Source: Paraburkholderia sp. BL23I1N1 (lineage in GTDB: Bacteria; Pseudomonadota; Gammaproteobacteria; Burkholderiales; Burkholderiaceae). From it: 64,000 bases of DNA. The position numbers were made by a program, and so were the translations under genes. Positions 1-8,824 of the stretch are shown in pieces. The notes below the pieces were generated by a model. That model ran no database searches. It saw nothing but the letters and a program-made list of their open reading frames with translations, and had not been told where the DNA came from. Position 1 is the stretch's first letter. The number at the start of each line of letters is the position of its first letter. The stretch spans positions 2,976,001 to 3,040,000 of the forward strand of contig NZ_RAPV01000001.1 in the NCBI RefSeq assembly GCF_003610295.1, given 5' to 3'.

Positions 1-651
1 CTGAAGCAGCATACGGCGTTTATTGATCATGTCGGCGCGTTGATCGGGATCGTCGAGAACCCGAAGGCAAATCCGGGCACGCTGTTTTCGGACTGGTTTA
101 ATTACATCGCGCCGTACTCGCGCGTGCTTGAGTTCCTTACGGGGTGCGCGATTGCCCAGGCACATATGGTATTGGCGCGGCGCAGCGTAGGTATTAGGGA
201 ATTGCGTTTTGCCAGGCTCGCGATCGCGATAGCTGTTGTCAACATCGCGCTATTCGTGCTGCGCAACGAGCTGGGCTCACCGCGGCTCGCCGCAGTGGTG
301 GGCATCGTTGGCTTGCTGCCGGCGATCGCGACGGTAATTTTCTGCTGTGCCCGCTACAGCGTGAAGCCACTGTCGTATGCCCCGCTGGTTGCGCTCGGCG
401 AGGCCAGCTATTCGATGTACCTGCTGCATATGATCGTGATAGAGAAGTCGGCGCCGGGCGTTTCCGTCGACGCCACTCCGGAAAACATCGCGATCTTCAT
501 CGGCCGCACGGTGATCATTCTGGCGGCCATCGCGGTAATCTCGCTCGGCACACACCGATATTTCGAGCAGCCCGCGCGCCGATTCCTCCGCAGGCTGCTG
601 TCTCCACGCGTCCGATCTATCGGCGCACGCGGCACTGTAAGTACCCGTTGA
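1..651 (+). CDS. Acyltransferase-3 family membrane protein, 5' truncated by window edge
   Basis: The frame is open from base 1, so the N-terminus is missing; about 216 C-terminal residues are visible. Several hydrophobic helices and the typical YSMYLLHMIV segment near the last helix fit OafA/YrhL-type acyltransferases, which acylate surface polysaccharides at the inner membrane. The C-terminus ends in a basic tail after a YFEQPARRF-type motif, as in this family. It converges on and overlaps the fibre gene by 35 bp. Its position beside the tail genes suggests lysogenic conversion of O-antigen and receptor masking, but a chromosomal origin cannot be excluded. Confidence 0.8.
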   Translation: MKQHTAFIDHVGALIGIVENPKANPGTLFSDWFNYIAPYSRVLEFLTGCAIAQAHMVLARRSVGIRELRFARLAIAIAVVNIALFVLRNELGSPRLAAVVGIVGLLPAIATVIFCCARYSVKPLSYAPLVALGEASYSMYLLHMIVIEKSAPGVSVDATPENIAIFIGRTVIILAAIAVISLGTHRYFEQPARRFLRRLLSPRVRSIGARGTVSTR

Positions 652-1636
652 CCGTTGCCGTGCTGGTCGTCACGCTGCCGGCCTCGGCGACGAGATAAAC
701 CGTTGTGGTTGAGCTGATATTGATGCGCTTGACCATCGCATTAATGGCTGTCGTACCGTTTGTTCCAGTGGTGAGCGTCGTTCCCAGATAAGTGGTGTCC
801 GGGCTCGCAGGAAGCGTGGCTGACGTCGTCGTGATACCGGCTGCGATATTCGCGACGACGGTCGATGCAGCCGGTAAAAACAGCGCCTGCCCCCAGCAAT
901 CGTAATCGCCAGCCGCTAGGGAAATGCTCGTCGCATTGACTGTTGCGCCGGAAGTGATAGACGTACCGGCCGTCGAGTTCGCTGCGAAATAACCGATGCT
1001 TCCAGCGCTTGCACTATCGGCGAGTGTCGTGCCGACAATTCCAGCTGTCGTCGATGGCGTGATCGTGCCGGAAGCATTGAACGTTGTGGCCTTGACGGCC
1101 GCTGCAGTCGTGCAACCCAGGCATGGCGGCGCCGCAAAGATGGTATTCGTGAATTGCGTGGTGGCGACCTGCATTGTATTCGTTCCGGCTGCCGCAGTCG
1201 TCGCAGTCGCGGCGCCAAGTGCGGGCGCGTTCAGGCTGGTGATATCGGTGTTTGCGCCGCTCGATGCAATGGTGAGCGCTGCTTTCGTCTGGAAAGAGGG
1301 GTAAGCGCTGGCGCCATTCGAGGCGAAGATCGTCCCCGATGCTGAAGGCCCAATTAAAGAAACAGCGCTTGTGGCATTGCCAACCATCACATTGTACTGG
1401 GTCAGCGCGTTCAGGCCCGTGCCACCGTTTGCCACCGGCACAATGCCTGTCAGCGCAGTGCCGGGCACATTAGCCCATCCGGCGGCACTCGACGGTCCGG
1501 TCGAGATGATGGCCTGTCCAGAAGACGATCCCGAAGTGTTCAGAAGCTGGACTGGGACCGTAGTGGTGGCAAACACGGATGCCGCAGCGAGCAGTCCGGC
1601 AACCGCCGCCAAGACTCTGGAGATTCGATTTTTCAT
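617..1636 (-). CDS. Fibre-like protein with an apparent signal peptide
   Basis: This 339-residue protein starts with a basic, then hydrophobic, then alanine-rich segment ending near VFATT, which reads as a cleavable signal peptide (about residues 1-24). The rest is Ser/Thr/Ala/Gly-rich and fibre-like, with a VANGGTGLN segment seen in tail fibres. The last ~100 residues resemble the C-terminus of the protein at 12588-13307: shared pattern LAAG-x-x-D, SATL, PDT, TVYLVAE and VxGY-x-Q-x-R. An AAGGA ribosome site precedes the start. It is the last late gene. A signal peptide is odd for a virion fibre; an exported receptor blocker is one possibility. Confidence 0.7.
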   Translation of the reverse strand: MKNRISRVLAAVAGLLAAASVFATTTVPVQLLNTSGSSSGQAIISTGPSSAAGWANVPGTALTGIVPVANGGTGLNALTQYNVMVGNATSAVSLIGPSASGTIFASNGASAYPSFQTKAALTIASSGANTDITSLNAPALGAATATTAAAGTNTMQVATTQFTNTIFAAPPCLGCTTAAAVKATTFNASGTITPSTTAGIVGTTLADSASAGSIGYFAANSTAGTSITSGATVNATSISLAAGDYDCWGQALFLPAASTVVANIAAGITTTSATLPASPDTTYLGTTLTTGTNGTTAINAMVKRINISSTTTVYLVAEAGSVTTSTATVNGYLQCRVRR

Positions 1637-1639
1637 TTT

Positions 1640-1969
1640 TCAGTCCTTGATGATGGCTCGGGAGCCTTCGTTAGGTTCGATTGATTCGGCACAGTGGTCG
1701 GTTGGCTTCCCTGCAATGAGCGTCGCGGCCCAGCCGAGGAACGCGCACATCGCACAGCCCCATTCCTTCCCTTCAAGCCGCGCCTTTGCGGAGCGACTGC
1801 TGATCGTCTCGCGCGGGTCGCCACCTGTGATAGCGTTGCCGAGACAGTCGACGCAGTAAGCAACGCTATGCGCCCATCCATCACCGTTCGGGTGATAGAC
1901 GAATATCACCGCGCGGGCGACGTTCCATAGCGCGATCGCAAGATTGGAAACGTAGATCCAGATAATCAC
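1640..1969 (-). CDS. Conserved phage protein at the end of the lysis cassette, unknown function
   Basis: The chosen GTG start overlaps the holin-like gene's stop (GTGA) and has a GGGGAG site six bases upstream, giving 109 residues. The N-terminus is a hydrophobic membrane-type segment (IIWIYVSNLAIALWNVARAV). The body has several cysteines (YCVDCLGN, WGCAMC, DHCAES) and a GDPRETISSR segment. I recognise this style as a recurrent hypothetical protein of Burkholderia-type phages but know no function. Its place suggests a role linked to lysis or late assembly. Confidence 0.6.
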   Translation of the reverse strand: MIIWIYVSNLAIALWNVARAVIFVYHPNGDGWAHSVAYCVDCLGNAITGGDPRETISSRSAKARLEGKEWGCAMCAFLGWAATLIAGKPTDHCAESIEPNEGSRAIIKD

Positions 1970-2532
1970 GATTGGCTCCCCGGTGGCAGCGATTGCGCTA
2001 GCAACTCGGTCTTGCGATCGCTGCTCTGCGTGGTGCCGAACCAGAAGTGCACAGCGACGAGCCATGCTGTGCCGAGTGTGCCCGTGAAACCGTACACAAT
2101 GGCCTTATTGGCGTCGGGCACATTCACATACATCAGCATCACCAGCATGGCGAAGAAGCCGGCCGTAATCGCGAGCGTGAGCAGTGTGGGCGTCCATGAC
2201 TTTGTCGACACCTGCATATCGCGCGCGCTCACCGTGTCCTGCACGGTCAGACTCGCAAGCGTCTCTGTATCCTTGAACCCGGCCTGCGCCATCGCAACTG
2301 CGTAATCCTGATCGGCCTTACGCATCGCGGCGAGCTGCTCCGGCGTCGCACCGCTGATTGCCGCGGCGAGCGTGGCCTGACGGTCGTCAGTCGACGCGGT
2401 TGGCTGCGGAGTAATGCCGAACACGCTTTCAAGTGCCGTCACCGCGCCGCCAGCGAGCGGACCGCCCAATACCGTCGCGATCGTTGGCGCGAGCGTCTTG
2501 ACGACGTTTAGCGCATCTGTCCATCCGCTCAT
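1966..2532 (-). CDS. Holin-like protein of the 3TM holin family
   Basis: The 188-residue product has a hydrophobic N-terminal stretch (VKTLAPTIATVLGGPLAGG) and two strong C-terminal helices around residues 115-160, ending in a charged tail. This matches the Holin_3TMs type of phage holins, which form inner-membrane lesions that release the endolysin. Its ATG overlaps the endolysin stop, so translation is probably coupled. The small membrane protein at 3002-3190 is a second holin candidate in the same cassette; which one triggers lysis and which is an antiholin cannot be told from sequence. Confidence 0.75.
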   Translation of the reverse strand: MSGWTDALNVVKTLAPTIATVLGGPLAGGAVTALESVFGITPQPTASTDDRQATLAAAISGATPEQLAAMRKADQDYAVAMAQAGFKDTETLASLTVQDTVSARDMQVSTKSWTPTLLTLAITAGFFAMLVMLMYVNVPDANKAIVYGFTGTLGTAWLVAVHFWFGTTQSSDRKTELLAQSLPPGSQS

Positions 2533-3005
2533 GGCGATTCTCCTGCAAGAATGTTGTTTGCGATGCGGCGAGCCCAGCCCTTCGAATAGCTTGGCCAGAC
2601 ATCGAGTCCACACATGTACAGCAGGCGATATGCGTCAAACTTCGCGATCAGCCTGTCCACATTCGCGGCCTTCACTGCAGCAAGCGTGGCGGGTCCAAAC
2701 TGCCCATCTGGAGTCGCACCGGTGCACTGTTGAAGCCACAGGACCGGATGGCCGCCGTTGTACGCAGCGTCGAACACCTGTTGACCAATGCGGGGATCGA
2801 AATCATCGCAGTGAAATACATCCCAGTACTTCGTCTTTGCGATCTGTTTCGCCTGATCCAGCGTGAGATCGTGCATGTCGCCCTGGAAGCCACATTCGCG
2901 GGCGACCGCCTGTGTGATTCCCCACATCGTCGGGCCGCCGTCGTCCACGACGTACCCGCGCTCGATGCCGATCACATATGCGAACGTGTCGTCAAAGCCG
3001 CTCAT
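2529..3005 (-). CDS. Endolysin, glycoside hydrolase 108 family
   Basis: The 158-residue protein begins with FAYVIGIERGYVVDDGG and MWGIT, the signature of GH108 muramidases; the Glu in GIERGYV (about residue 15) is the expected catalytic acid. The C-terminal half (about 85-140: YNGGHPVLWLQQ, PDGQFGPATLAAV) is a predicted peptidoglycan-binding module of the type paired with GH108. There is no signal peptide, so release should depend on a holin. An AGGAG site lies seven bases before the ATG, which overlaps the stop of the upstream gene. It cleaves peptidoglycan to release progeny. Confidence 0.88.
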   Translation of the reverse strand: MSGFDDTFAYVIGIERGYVVDDGGPTMWGITQAVARECGFQGDMHDLTLDQAKQIAKTKYWDVFHCDDFDPRIGQQVFDAAYNGGHPVLWLQQCTGATPDGQFGPATLAAVKAANVDRLIAKFDAYRLLYMCGLDVWPSYSKGWARRIANNILAGESP

Positions 3006-3190
3006 TCGATGCTCCTCGCGCGGCGCTCGCGCCTGATCGTTACGTAGGTCTGCACGACGCTGTAGACCGTCGATGCAATGAGTGCAATTCCCGATAGGGT
3101 GATGCTGTCGATGGCATGCCCGATCGCAAGACCTAGCCACGCCGGAACCGTTTTTAGCGCGGCGACGAGCGCGTCTTTGTAGTTATCCAT
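3002..3190 (-). CDS. Small membrane protein, probable holin
   Basis: This 62-residue protein has two hydrophobic stretches (about residues 13-30 and 32-50) followed by a strongly basic tail (RRERRARSIE). Size, topology and position directly upstream of the endolysin, with overlapping stop and start, suggest a holin or antiholin. It is the first gene of the lysis cassette after the tailspike. Confidence 0.7.
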   Translation of the reverse strand: MDNYKDALVAALKTVPAWLGLAIGHAIDSITLSGIALIASTVYSVVQTYVTIRRERRARSIE

Positions 3191-3192
3191 TC

Positions 3193-5388
3193 TTATGCCC
3201 CGATATTGTTGGCCGTGAATGCCGTGCCTGTTGAACTGTTGCTATAGCGAGTCGTGATATTGGCGGGATCAGCGATGTTGTCGATCATGCTGCATGCCAC
3301 TGAAGCAGCATCGATCACCGCGCCGTTTGTCGCATAACCACGGAATGTATTGCCCTGAATCGAGCTATAACTCTCGCTGAGCATCACGGCTTGCTGGATG
3401 CCGGGCGTCGCGGCAGCGTTATAAATGTTGTTGCCCTTCACCATGTTGTTGCGCCCACCGGTCGAATAGACGCTGTATTTCATCTCGCGGAAGGTGTTGC
3501 CGAGAATCGTGCAGCCCTGACAGTTCTGCATATAGACGCCATAGGCATTCGCTTCGGCGGGCGCGTTGTAGATCTGAGCGCCCTCGATAACGACGCCTTG
3601 GCAACCATTCAGGTAGATGAGATTCACTTGGGTAACGACGTTACCCATATCGAACCATCCACCTAGAATCGTCACCATTGAATCAGCCGAACCAGAACCG
3701 CCAGCCGCGTTCACATAGACACCATATGTTGAAACGTTGTCCGCGCGGCAATTAATCAGTTGCACATCCTCATTACCGGTATTTGCCGACGCGGACATGT
3801 CCAATTCATAGCCAATCGGCATTGCGAGCGTTTCGCAGGCAATGAACATGAGATCCGAAACATAAGCCCCATAGGCGAAGAAGCCGATAGAACCGGTACT
3901 TGACGAACCCACTACGTAGCAATCACGGAACACGCTCGATTTGTTGCCACCCGGATTTGTGCCGCCGCCGTTGATATCGAAGCCCCGGCAATTGCTGACA
4001 CCATTGGGAGGTGACACAATGATCTGGTTCGCGATCGTATTGCCGGCGCCCATCAGGCTCACGCCATAAAGATGGTTGTTAACCTGCAGATCGGTCAGTT
4101 CAAGTACAGCTGTGTACTGACCGGTAATCCCAACACCACCAGTTCCAGCAATCGTCTTATCAACCGTAAGATTGCGAATTGCGACTCCCTGAAGCGTCGA
4201 GCCCGCAGCACCAATTACCTGAATAGCCGATTGATTAGCACCGGTACTCTTGATGACCGTCGAATGCCGTCCTTTGCCTTGCAGAATCGTGTTTTGTCCG
4301 ACGCTTCCCACGCCAGTCCCGATTTGAACCAGCGTGCCGATGAGGTATGTACGCGCCTCGAACTGGACGATGCCGCCCGTGTTCTGCAGGAAGTTAATCG
4401 CGCTCTGGATCGCGCTCGAATCATCCGTCGCGCCATCTGCGGCAGCGCCGAACCATTCAGGATAGATCGTCATCCCATTGGTCGCACGCGCCGCCATGTT
4501 CATGAGCAGCTTGACGGGCCCGGCAAGCGGCGCAGACTGCAATTGCACAAGCTCTGTGCCGGCCTTCCCAATGAAATAGCCGCCGTTGATCGGGAACAGC
4601 TGCGTGTTCGGGTTGAAGGTCAGTGCGGCAGAGATCAGCGTCGGGCCCGGGATGATCAGCGTCGCTCCTGTGCTGCCCAAGGCAGCGATGGCGTTCTGCA
4701 CAGCAGCCGTATCGTCTGTGACGCCATCGCACTTCGCGCCGTAGGCGGGGTCGCGCAAATCGATGAAATCGTTGATACGGTTCGACAGCTTCGATCCTGC
4801 CGCGACAGACGAATCTGTGACAGTGCCGTTTCCAGGCGTGCCGACGGCGACAGACTGTCCGACCTTTACCACCACCTGCTTGATGCCGACGGGAATCGGC
4901 GCGCCAAAGTTGATATAGCCAGCCGGCACAGTGAAGCCAAACTGCGGGACGCCAGCGAAATAGGCCCATACATTTGCAGCACTGCCCGGCGAAACTGGTA
5001 TCGGAAGCTGAACGGTGGTCCCTTCTACATAATCAACGCCCGAGTTGAAAACATAGTCCGTCATCTGCCCGTAGTTCAGCGCGAGTGTCGTCGGCGAGCA
5101 CACCGGCAGCGACATCACGGTGTTGCCGCTCTTGTCCAGCACCAGCATCGAATACTGGCCGGACGGCAGATATGCGGCAACGGGCGAGCCGTTGAGCGAG
5201 ATCGATCCCTGCACGGTCCCGAGCGGCTGCGCCATGGGGATCGTAAGGCCGATGTCCTGATAAACCGTCAGCGGGTTTGTAACCGGGTTGACGTTCGGCT
5301 GCCCGATGTAGATGCTGCCCCCGTCGAGCGGAAGGCCCGCAAGGTTAGGGAAAAACTGGATCGGATTGGCTAGTTCGCTCGCGTTCAT
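3193..5388 (-). CDS. Tailspike with P22-type head-binding domain and beta-helix
   Basis: This 731-residue protein starts with a P22-type head-binding domain (about 1-110: NPIQFFPN, GGSIYIGQPNVNPVTNPL, PMAQPLGTVQG). It continues with a right-handed beta-helix of pectate-lyase-3 type. Two similar entry motifs are visible, GAKCDGVTDDTAAVQNAI (about 218) and GAAADGATDDSSAIQSAI (about 314), suggesting a duplicated module. Such spikes bind and usually hydrolyse or deacetylate surface polysaccharide. It follows the ejection proteins, as gene 9 follows gene 16 in P22. The catalytic residues and polysaccharide specificity cannot be assigned from sequence. Confidence 0.85.
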   Translation of the reverse strand: MNASELANPIQFFPNLAGLPLDGGSIYIGQPNVNPVTNPLTVYQDIGLTIPMAQPLGTVQGSISLNGSPVAAYLPSGQYSMLVLDKSGNTVMSLPVCSPTTLALNYGQMTDYVFNSGVDYVEGTTVQLPIPVSPGSAANVWAYFAGVPQFGFTVPAGYINFGAPIPVGIKQVVVKVGQSVAVGTPGNGTVTDSSVAAGSKLSNRINDFIDLRDPAYGAKCDGVTDDTAAVQNAIAALGSTGATLIIPGPTLISAALTFNPNTQLFPINGGYFIGKAGTELVQLQSAPLAGPVKLLMNMAARATNGMTIYPEWFGAAADGATDDSSAIQSAINFLQNTGGIVQFEARTYLIGTLVQIGTGVGSVGQNTILQGKGRHSTVIKSTGANQSAIQVIGAAGSTLQGVAIRNLTVDKTIAGTGGVGITGQYTAVLELTDLQVNNHLYGVSLMGAGNTIANQIIVSPPNGVSNCRGFDINGGGTNPGGNKSSVFRDCYVVGSSSTGSIGFFAYGAYVSDLMFIACETLAMPIGYELDMSASANTGNEDVQLINCRADNVSTYGVYVNAAGGSGSADSMVTILGGWFDMGNVVTQVNLIYLNGCQGVVIEGAQIYNAPAEANAYGVYMQNCQGCTILGNTFREMKYSVYSTGGRNNMVKGNNIYNAAATPGIQQAVMLSESYSSIQGNTFRGYATNGAVIDAASVACSMIDNIADPANITTRYSNSSTGTAFTANNIGA

Positions 5389-5391
5389 CGC

Positions 5392-8300
5392 TTACCTGTT
5401 CGATTTTGAATTGTTTTCCTGCCGTACCGAATTGATCGCGCCAGCCAGCCAGCGCTCGCGCGTCCCCGAATCGTTTGGTGCTGCAGCCTCTTTCGCGAGG
5501 GCGTAAAACCGCCGCATCGCGCCTGAGTTCGCTGCAGCCTTGATCTGTTGCTCGGTGGGCGCGCCGCCGGACTTCGCTAGCTGCGTGAACTCGGGCGATA
5601 CGAGCAGCTCGTCGGCGGCCTTCATCACGTCTGGCTTGCCGTGCGTGAGCGCGCTGACAATCGCGTGACCGAGGCCTGCGCCAACCGGGCCACCCACGTG
5701 CGCGCCGCCTGTCACCGCCGCACCAATCGCCGCCTGACGGCCTTTGTCGAGCACCTTGGACATCAGGCCGTCCGGAGCGGTACCGAGGTCCTGCCGGGCG
5801 GCCATGATCCGCCCGGTGGAAATGTTTTCGCGCAGGGAGTTCGCCACGCCGCGCGAGACCGTCGCGAGGTCGAGAAACTGACGGCGGCTGTCGGCCGGCA
5901 GACTCGCCATCAGCGCATTGAAGGCGCCTGAATTTTTCTTGACGCCATCCATCCAGTCAGCAAACGATTTGAAATTGAGCGTCCCGTTTTTCGTGGCATT
6001 GCCGAAGGCATATTGCAGGCCGCTCGTCGCCGCCTTCTGGCGAAGGTTCTCCGGGATCTGCTTCATCAGGTTGACGAACTTCGTCTCGTCGCCCTTCGAC
6101 ATAGATTGCACGGCCGTGCCGAGCTTGCCCACGATCGAGTCGCCAAGCTGGCGACCGAAGAGCTTCGTCATGTCGTCTTCGTAGCTCTTGCGCATCGCCA
6201 CGGTTGCCGTGGCCGTGCGGTAGGTATCGCCGACACCCATGTCGTCCGCGACTTGCTCCTGATCCTGCGCGAGCTCGCCATAGAGCTTCTTGAGCAGCGG
6301 TACCGGCGATTTGGAAAACGGGCTCAGTTGCCCATCGAGCGCCATGCCGATATGCTGCCGCTCGTTGTCGAGCAGCGCGTACGTCGGCTGCTGCAGCTCG
6401 GGCTCAAGCCCGAGATCGCGCGGGTCGATCATCTGGCCGCCGACGGTCATCGGCTGCTCTTTCGGGGTAAGGCGCGCCAATAGGCGCTGCTCGCCATCCG
6501 TCAGGTTCCTGGCGTTCCCACCGAGATCCTCGAGGCGCTGATTGATGAAGGCGAGCGTATTCGGCGCCGGCGCGGCGGTGCCAGCCGGAATTCCCTTATT
6601 GACTTCGCCATAGAGGCTTTCTGCGGTGTCACCGAGGCCATCGATGATCGCCTGATGCTGGTTCTTGACTTCGGCAGACAGCTCGCTCAGATCAGTCGTG
6701 CCGCCAGCCTTCTCGATGAGCGCCTGCGCGCGCTGGCCGAGCGACTGCAGGTTCTCGGTCTGCGCCTGACCCGCCAGGCTACCCGGGTTTGATTTGATCG
6801 CCTGCGCGAGCTCTCGATACGACTGGTTCGTCGTCATGTGATCGGGATCGAGCAGATCCGTCACGCCGAGCCGGTTCGCGGCTTCGACGACAGCCTGATC
6901 TGGCGCGGCCTGTGTTGCCAGTATGTCTCGCGCCGCATTCTTGCCGAGTCCAAAAGGCGCGCCCTGAGCGCCGACCGCTTTGCGGGTCTGCGCGGCCAGC
7001 TCGGACGGCTGCATGAGCTCCGGTGACTGGACATTGGCTGCGGGTCCAAGTCCGGGCGCAGCTTCGGCAGTCGCTTGGGCAGCTGGCACGGGCGCAGCAG
7101 CAGTGGCCGCAGTGGCGCTTTCCGTCGCGGGCGATGGCGTAGCGACGCCATTCGAATTGACGTTGATGGGTGCCGCGGTTGGCGGAACCTCATTGAATTG
7201 CCCAGGCGCAGCACTTGCCGTTGCAGGGCGAGCGGCCGTCGGCGGCGCTGCGGGCGCACCCTCCTGAGGCGCGGTGCTTCCCATCGTCGGCTCAACGCGT
7301 TCAGCGCCGCCTGCTGCTGCTTGCGCTTCTGCTTTTGTCGCGCCATACATGCGCTGCGCAACTGCGGCTACTGCCGGCGATGCTTGACCGGCCATCCCCT
7401 CGAGCGCGCTCACGCCGCCCATGGTGAGGGCCATCGTGCCCAGATTGATAGCGAGCTGCGCCGCCGGCGAATAGCCTGCATCGGCGGCATGCTGCGAAGC
7501 AGCCTGACCGGCTGCCATCGCTGCCGCCTGCTTGCCAGCATCGGCTCCAAACGTCTTGCCGAGCTGCCCAACGATGCCCGGCACTTCCGCCGCTGCACGT
7601 CCGGCACCAGCAAACGTGCCAGCTTCCGCGACGCCCTGCGCGGCCGCATTTACGCCACGCTCGACATTGCCCACCGGCTGCGGCAATCCGAGCTTGTTCG
7701 CGAGCGCCGCTGCCTGCGCGCCAAGTGGTGCAATCTGTGGATCATGGCCTACCAGCGCACCCACCTGATTTAGCGTCGCGGCGATCGGGTCATAGCCCAG
7801 GCCGACCGTATTGCCCACCGCCTGAATCGCATCGCGTGCTGTCAGCCCGAGCTGGCGCCCGACGTCACCGGCAAAGCCTTGTGATTGCGGCCCCTGATTC
7901 GGGTCGGTCAGCGTCGCGCCTTGCGGCAGCTGCGCGCGGCCAGCCTGAATATCCGCCTGCATCTGCGCGCGTACGTCGGGCGGCATCTGTCCATTGTTGA
8001 ATGCCGAGACGGCGCCAGCCGGGATTTGTATCACCTGTCCGGCAGACTGTGGCACCGTGGGCGTGCCCTGCTGCGGCTGCTGTCCCGCCGGCGGCGTCTC
8101 GCCAATGTCCTGTCCGTTCGGCCCGGTCTGGATGATCGTGCCGGGCGCCTGAGTGCCGGTATCCGTCGGGTTGAGCTGCATGCCCTGCGGCAACATCACC
8201 TTGCCGCCCCGCACGTCCTGCTCGAACTCGGCGGCCGACTGCGGGTCCATCTGTCCTGCCTTATAGGCAGCGAAGACCTTCGAGAGACTCGGTGCGTTCG

Positions 8301-8823
8301 TGTTCGGCATGCCGACACCGAGGTTCGACGTGTCGGGCGCAGCCTGAAGCTGATACGGGTTAGCACCCTGCGCGCCGCCGCCCTGATCCTGCATGAACGA
8401 TGGCGTCGCCGTTGCATTGTTCGGCGATGCACCCGTCACACGCTTGACGTAGGCCATCGTCTTATTGCCCCAGTTGCTGGGATCCGTGCCGCCGTGATAT
8501 TCCGCCGTCGCGAGAATCGGATTTCCACCGTTGCGGTCCATCGACTGCTTGAGAAGATAGGCCGCGCCATAGGCCGCCGTCTGCGGATTCAGATACGGAT
8601 CGACGCCCGTCTGCTTGAGGATCGCCTGCCGTGTATCCGGCGTGATCTGGTACGGCGTGCGCGCGCCTGCGCTGCTCACCTGATCAGCATTCGATTTCTC
8701 GCCCAAAGTGCGGATGTTCTGCAGCCACCCGTTAGGAATGCCGACGGCAGCCGATGCCGACTGATCGGCTGCGGCATAGACCGGGTCGCTATAGCTGGTC
8801 GGAAAGACGGTTTGGTCGGCCAT
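5392..8823 (-). CDS. Large DNA-ejection protein with N-terminal lytic transglycosylase-like region (gp16 position)
   Basis: The 1,143-residue protein is by far the largest of three ejection-type proteins. Residues about 20-135 look like a soluble lytic transglycosylase: SNADQVSSAGARTPYQI, then the AAYGAAYLLK and ILATAEYHGG segments. Next comes a long Pro/Gln/Gly/Ala-rich region, then helical regions to the C-terminus. In P22 the equivalent position holds gp16, which enters the host during ejection; a murein-cutting domain would help the channel cross the cell wall. It is much longer than P22 gp16 (609), closer to giant internal virion proteins. Confidence 0.75.
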   Translation of the reverse strand: MADQTVFPTSYSDPVYAAADQSASAAVGIPNGWLQNIRTLGEKSNADQVSSAGARTPYQITPDTRQAILKQTGVDPYLNPQTAAYGAAYLLKQSMDRNGGNPILATAEYHGGTDPSNWGNKTMAYVKRVTGASPNNATATPSFMQDQGGGAQGANPYQLQAAPDTSNLGVGMPNTNAPSLSKVFAAYKAGQMDPQSAAEFEQDVRGGKVMLPQGMQLNPTDTGTQAPGTIIQTGPNGQDIGETPPAGQQPQQGTPTVPQSAGQVIQIPAGAVSAFNNGQMPPDVRAQMQADIQAGRAQLPQGATLTDPNQGPQSQGFAGDVGRQLGLTARDAIQAVGNTVGLGYDPIAATLNQVGALVGHDPQIAPLGAQAAALANKLGLPQPVGNVERGVNAAAQGVAEAGTFAGAGRAAAEVPGIVGQLGKTFGADAGKQAAAMAAGQAASQHAADAGYSPAAQLAINLGTMALTMGGVSALEGMAGQASPAVAAVAQRMYGATKAEAQAAAGGAERVEPTMGSTAPQEGAPAAPPTAARPATASAAPGQFNEVPPTAAPINVNSNGVATPSPATESATAATAAAPVPAAQATAEAAPGLGPAANVQSPELMQPSELAAQTRKAVGAQGAPFGLGKNAARDILATQAAPDQAVVEAANRLGVTDLLDPDHMTTNQSYRELAQAIKSNPGSLAGQAQTENLQSLGQRAQALIEKAGGTTDLSELSAEVKNQHQAIIDGLGDTAESLYGEVNKGIPAGTAAPAPNTLAFINQRLEDLGGNARNLTDGEQRLLARLTPKEQPMTVGGQMIDPRDLGLEPELQQPTYALLDNERQHIGMALDGQLSPFSKSPVPLLKKLYGELAQDQEQVADDMGVGDTYRTATATVAMRKSYEDDMTKLFGRQLGDSIVGKLGTAVQSMSKGDETKFVNLMKQIPENLRQKAATSGLQYAFGNATKNGTLNFKSFADWMDGVKKNSGAFNALMASLPADSRRQFLDLATVSRGVANSLRENISTGRIMAARQDLGTAPDGLMSKVLDKGRQAAIGAAVTGGAHVGGPVGAGLGHAIVSALTHGKPDVMKAADELLVSPEFTQLAKSGGAPTEQQIKAAANSGAMRRFYALAKEAAAPNDSGTRERWLAGAINSVRQENNSKSNR

Positions 8824-8824
8824 C

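Noticed and set aside
4072..5373. Long plus-strand open frames opposite the tailspike (433 codons) and portal (19493-21193, 566 codons)
   Set aside because: They are antisense to well-supported virion genes, are Arg/His/Leu-rich, and lack ribosome sites and recognisable domains.
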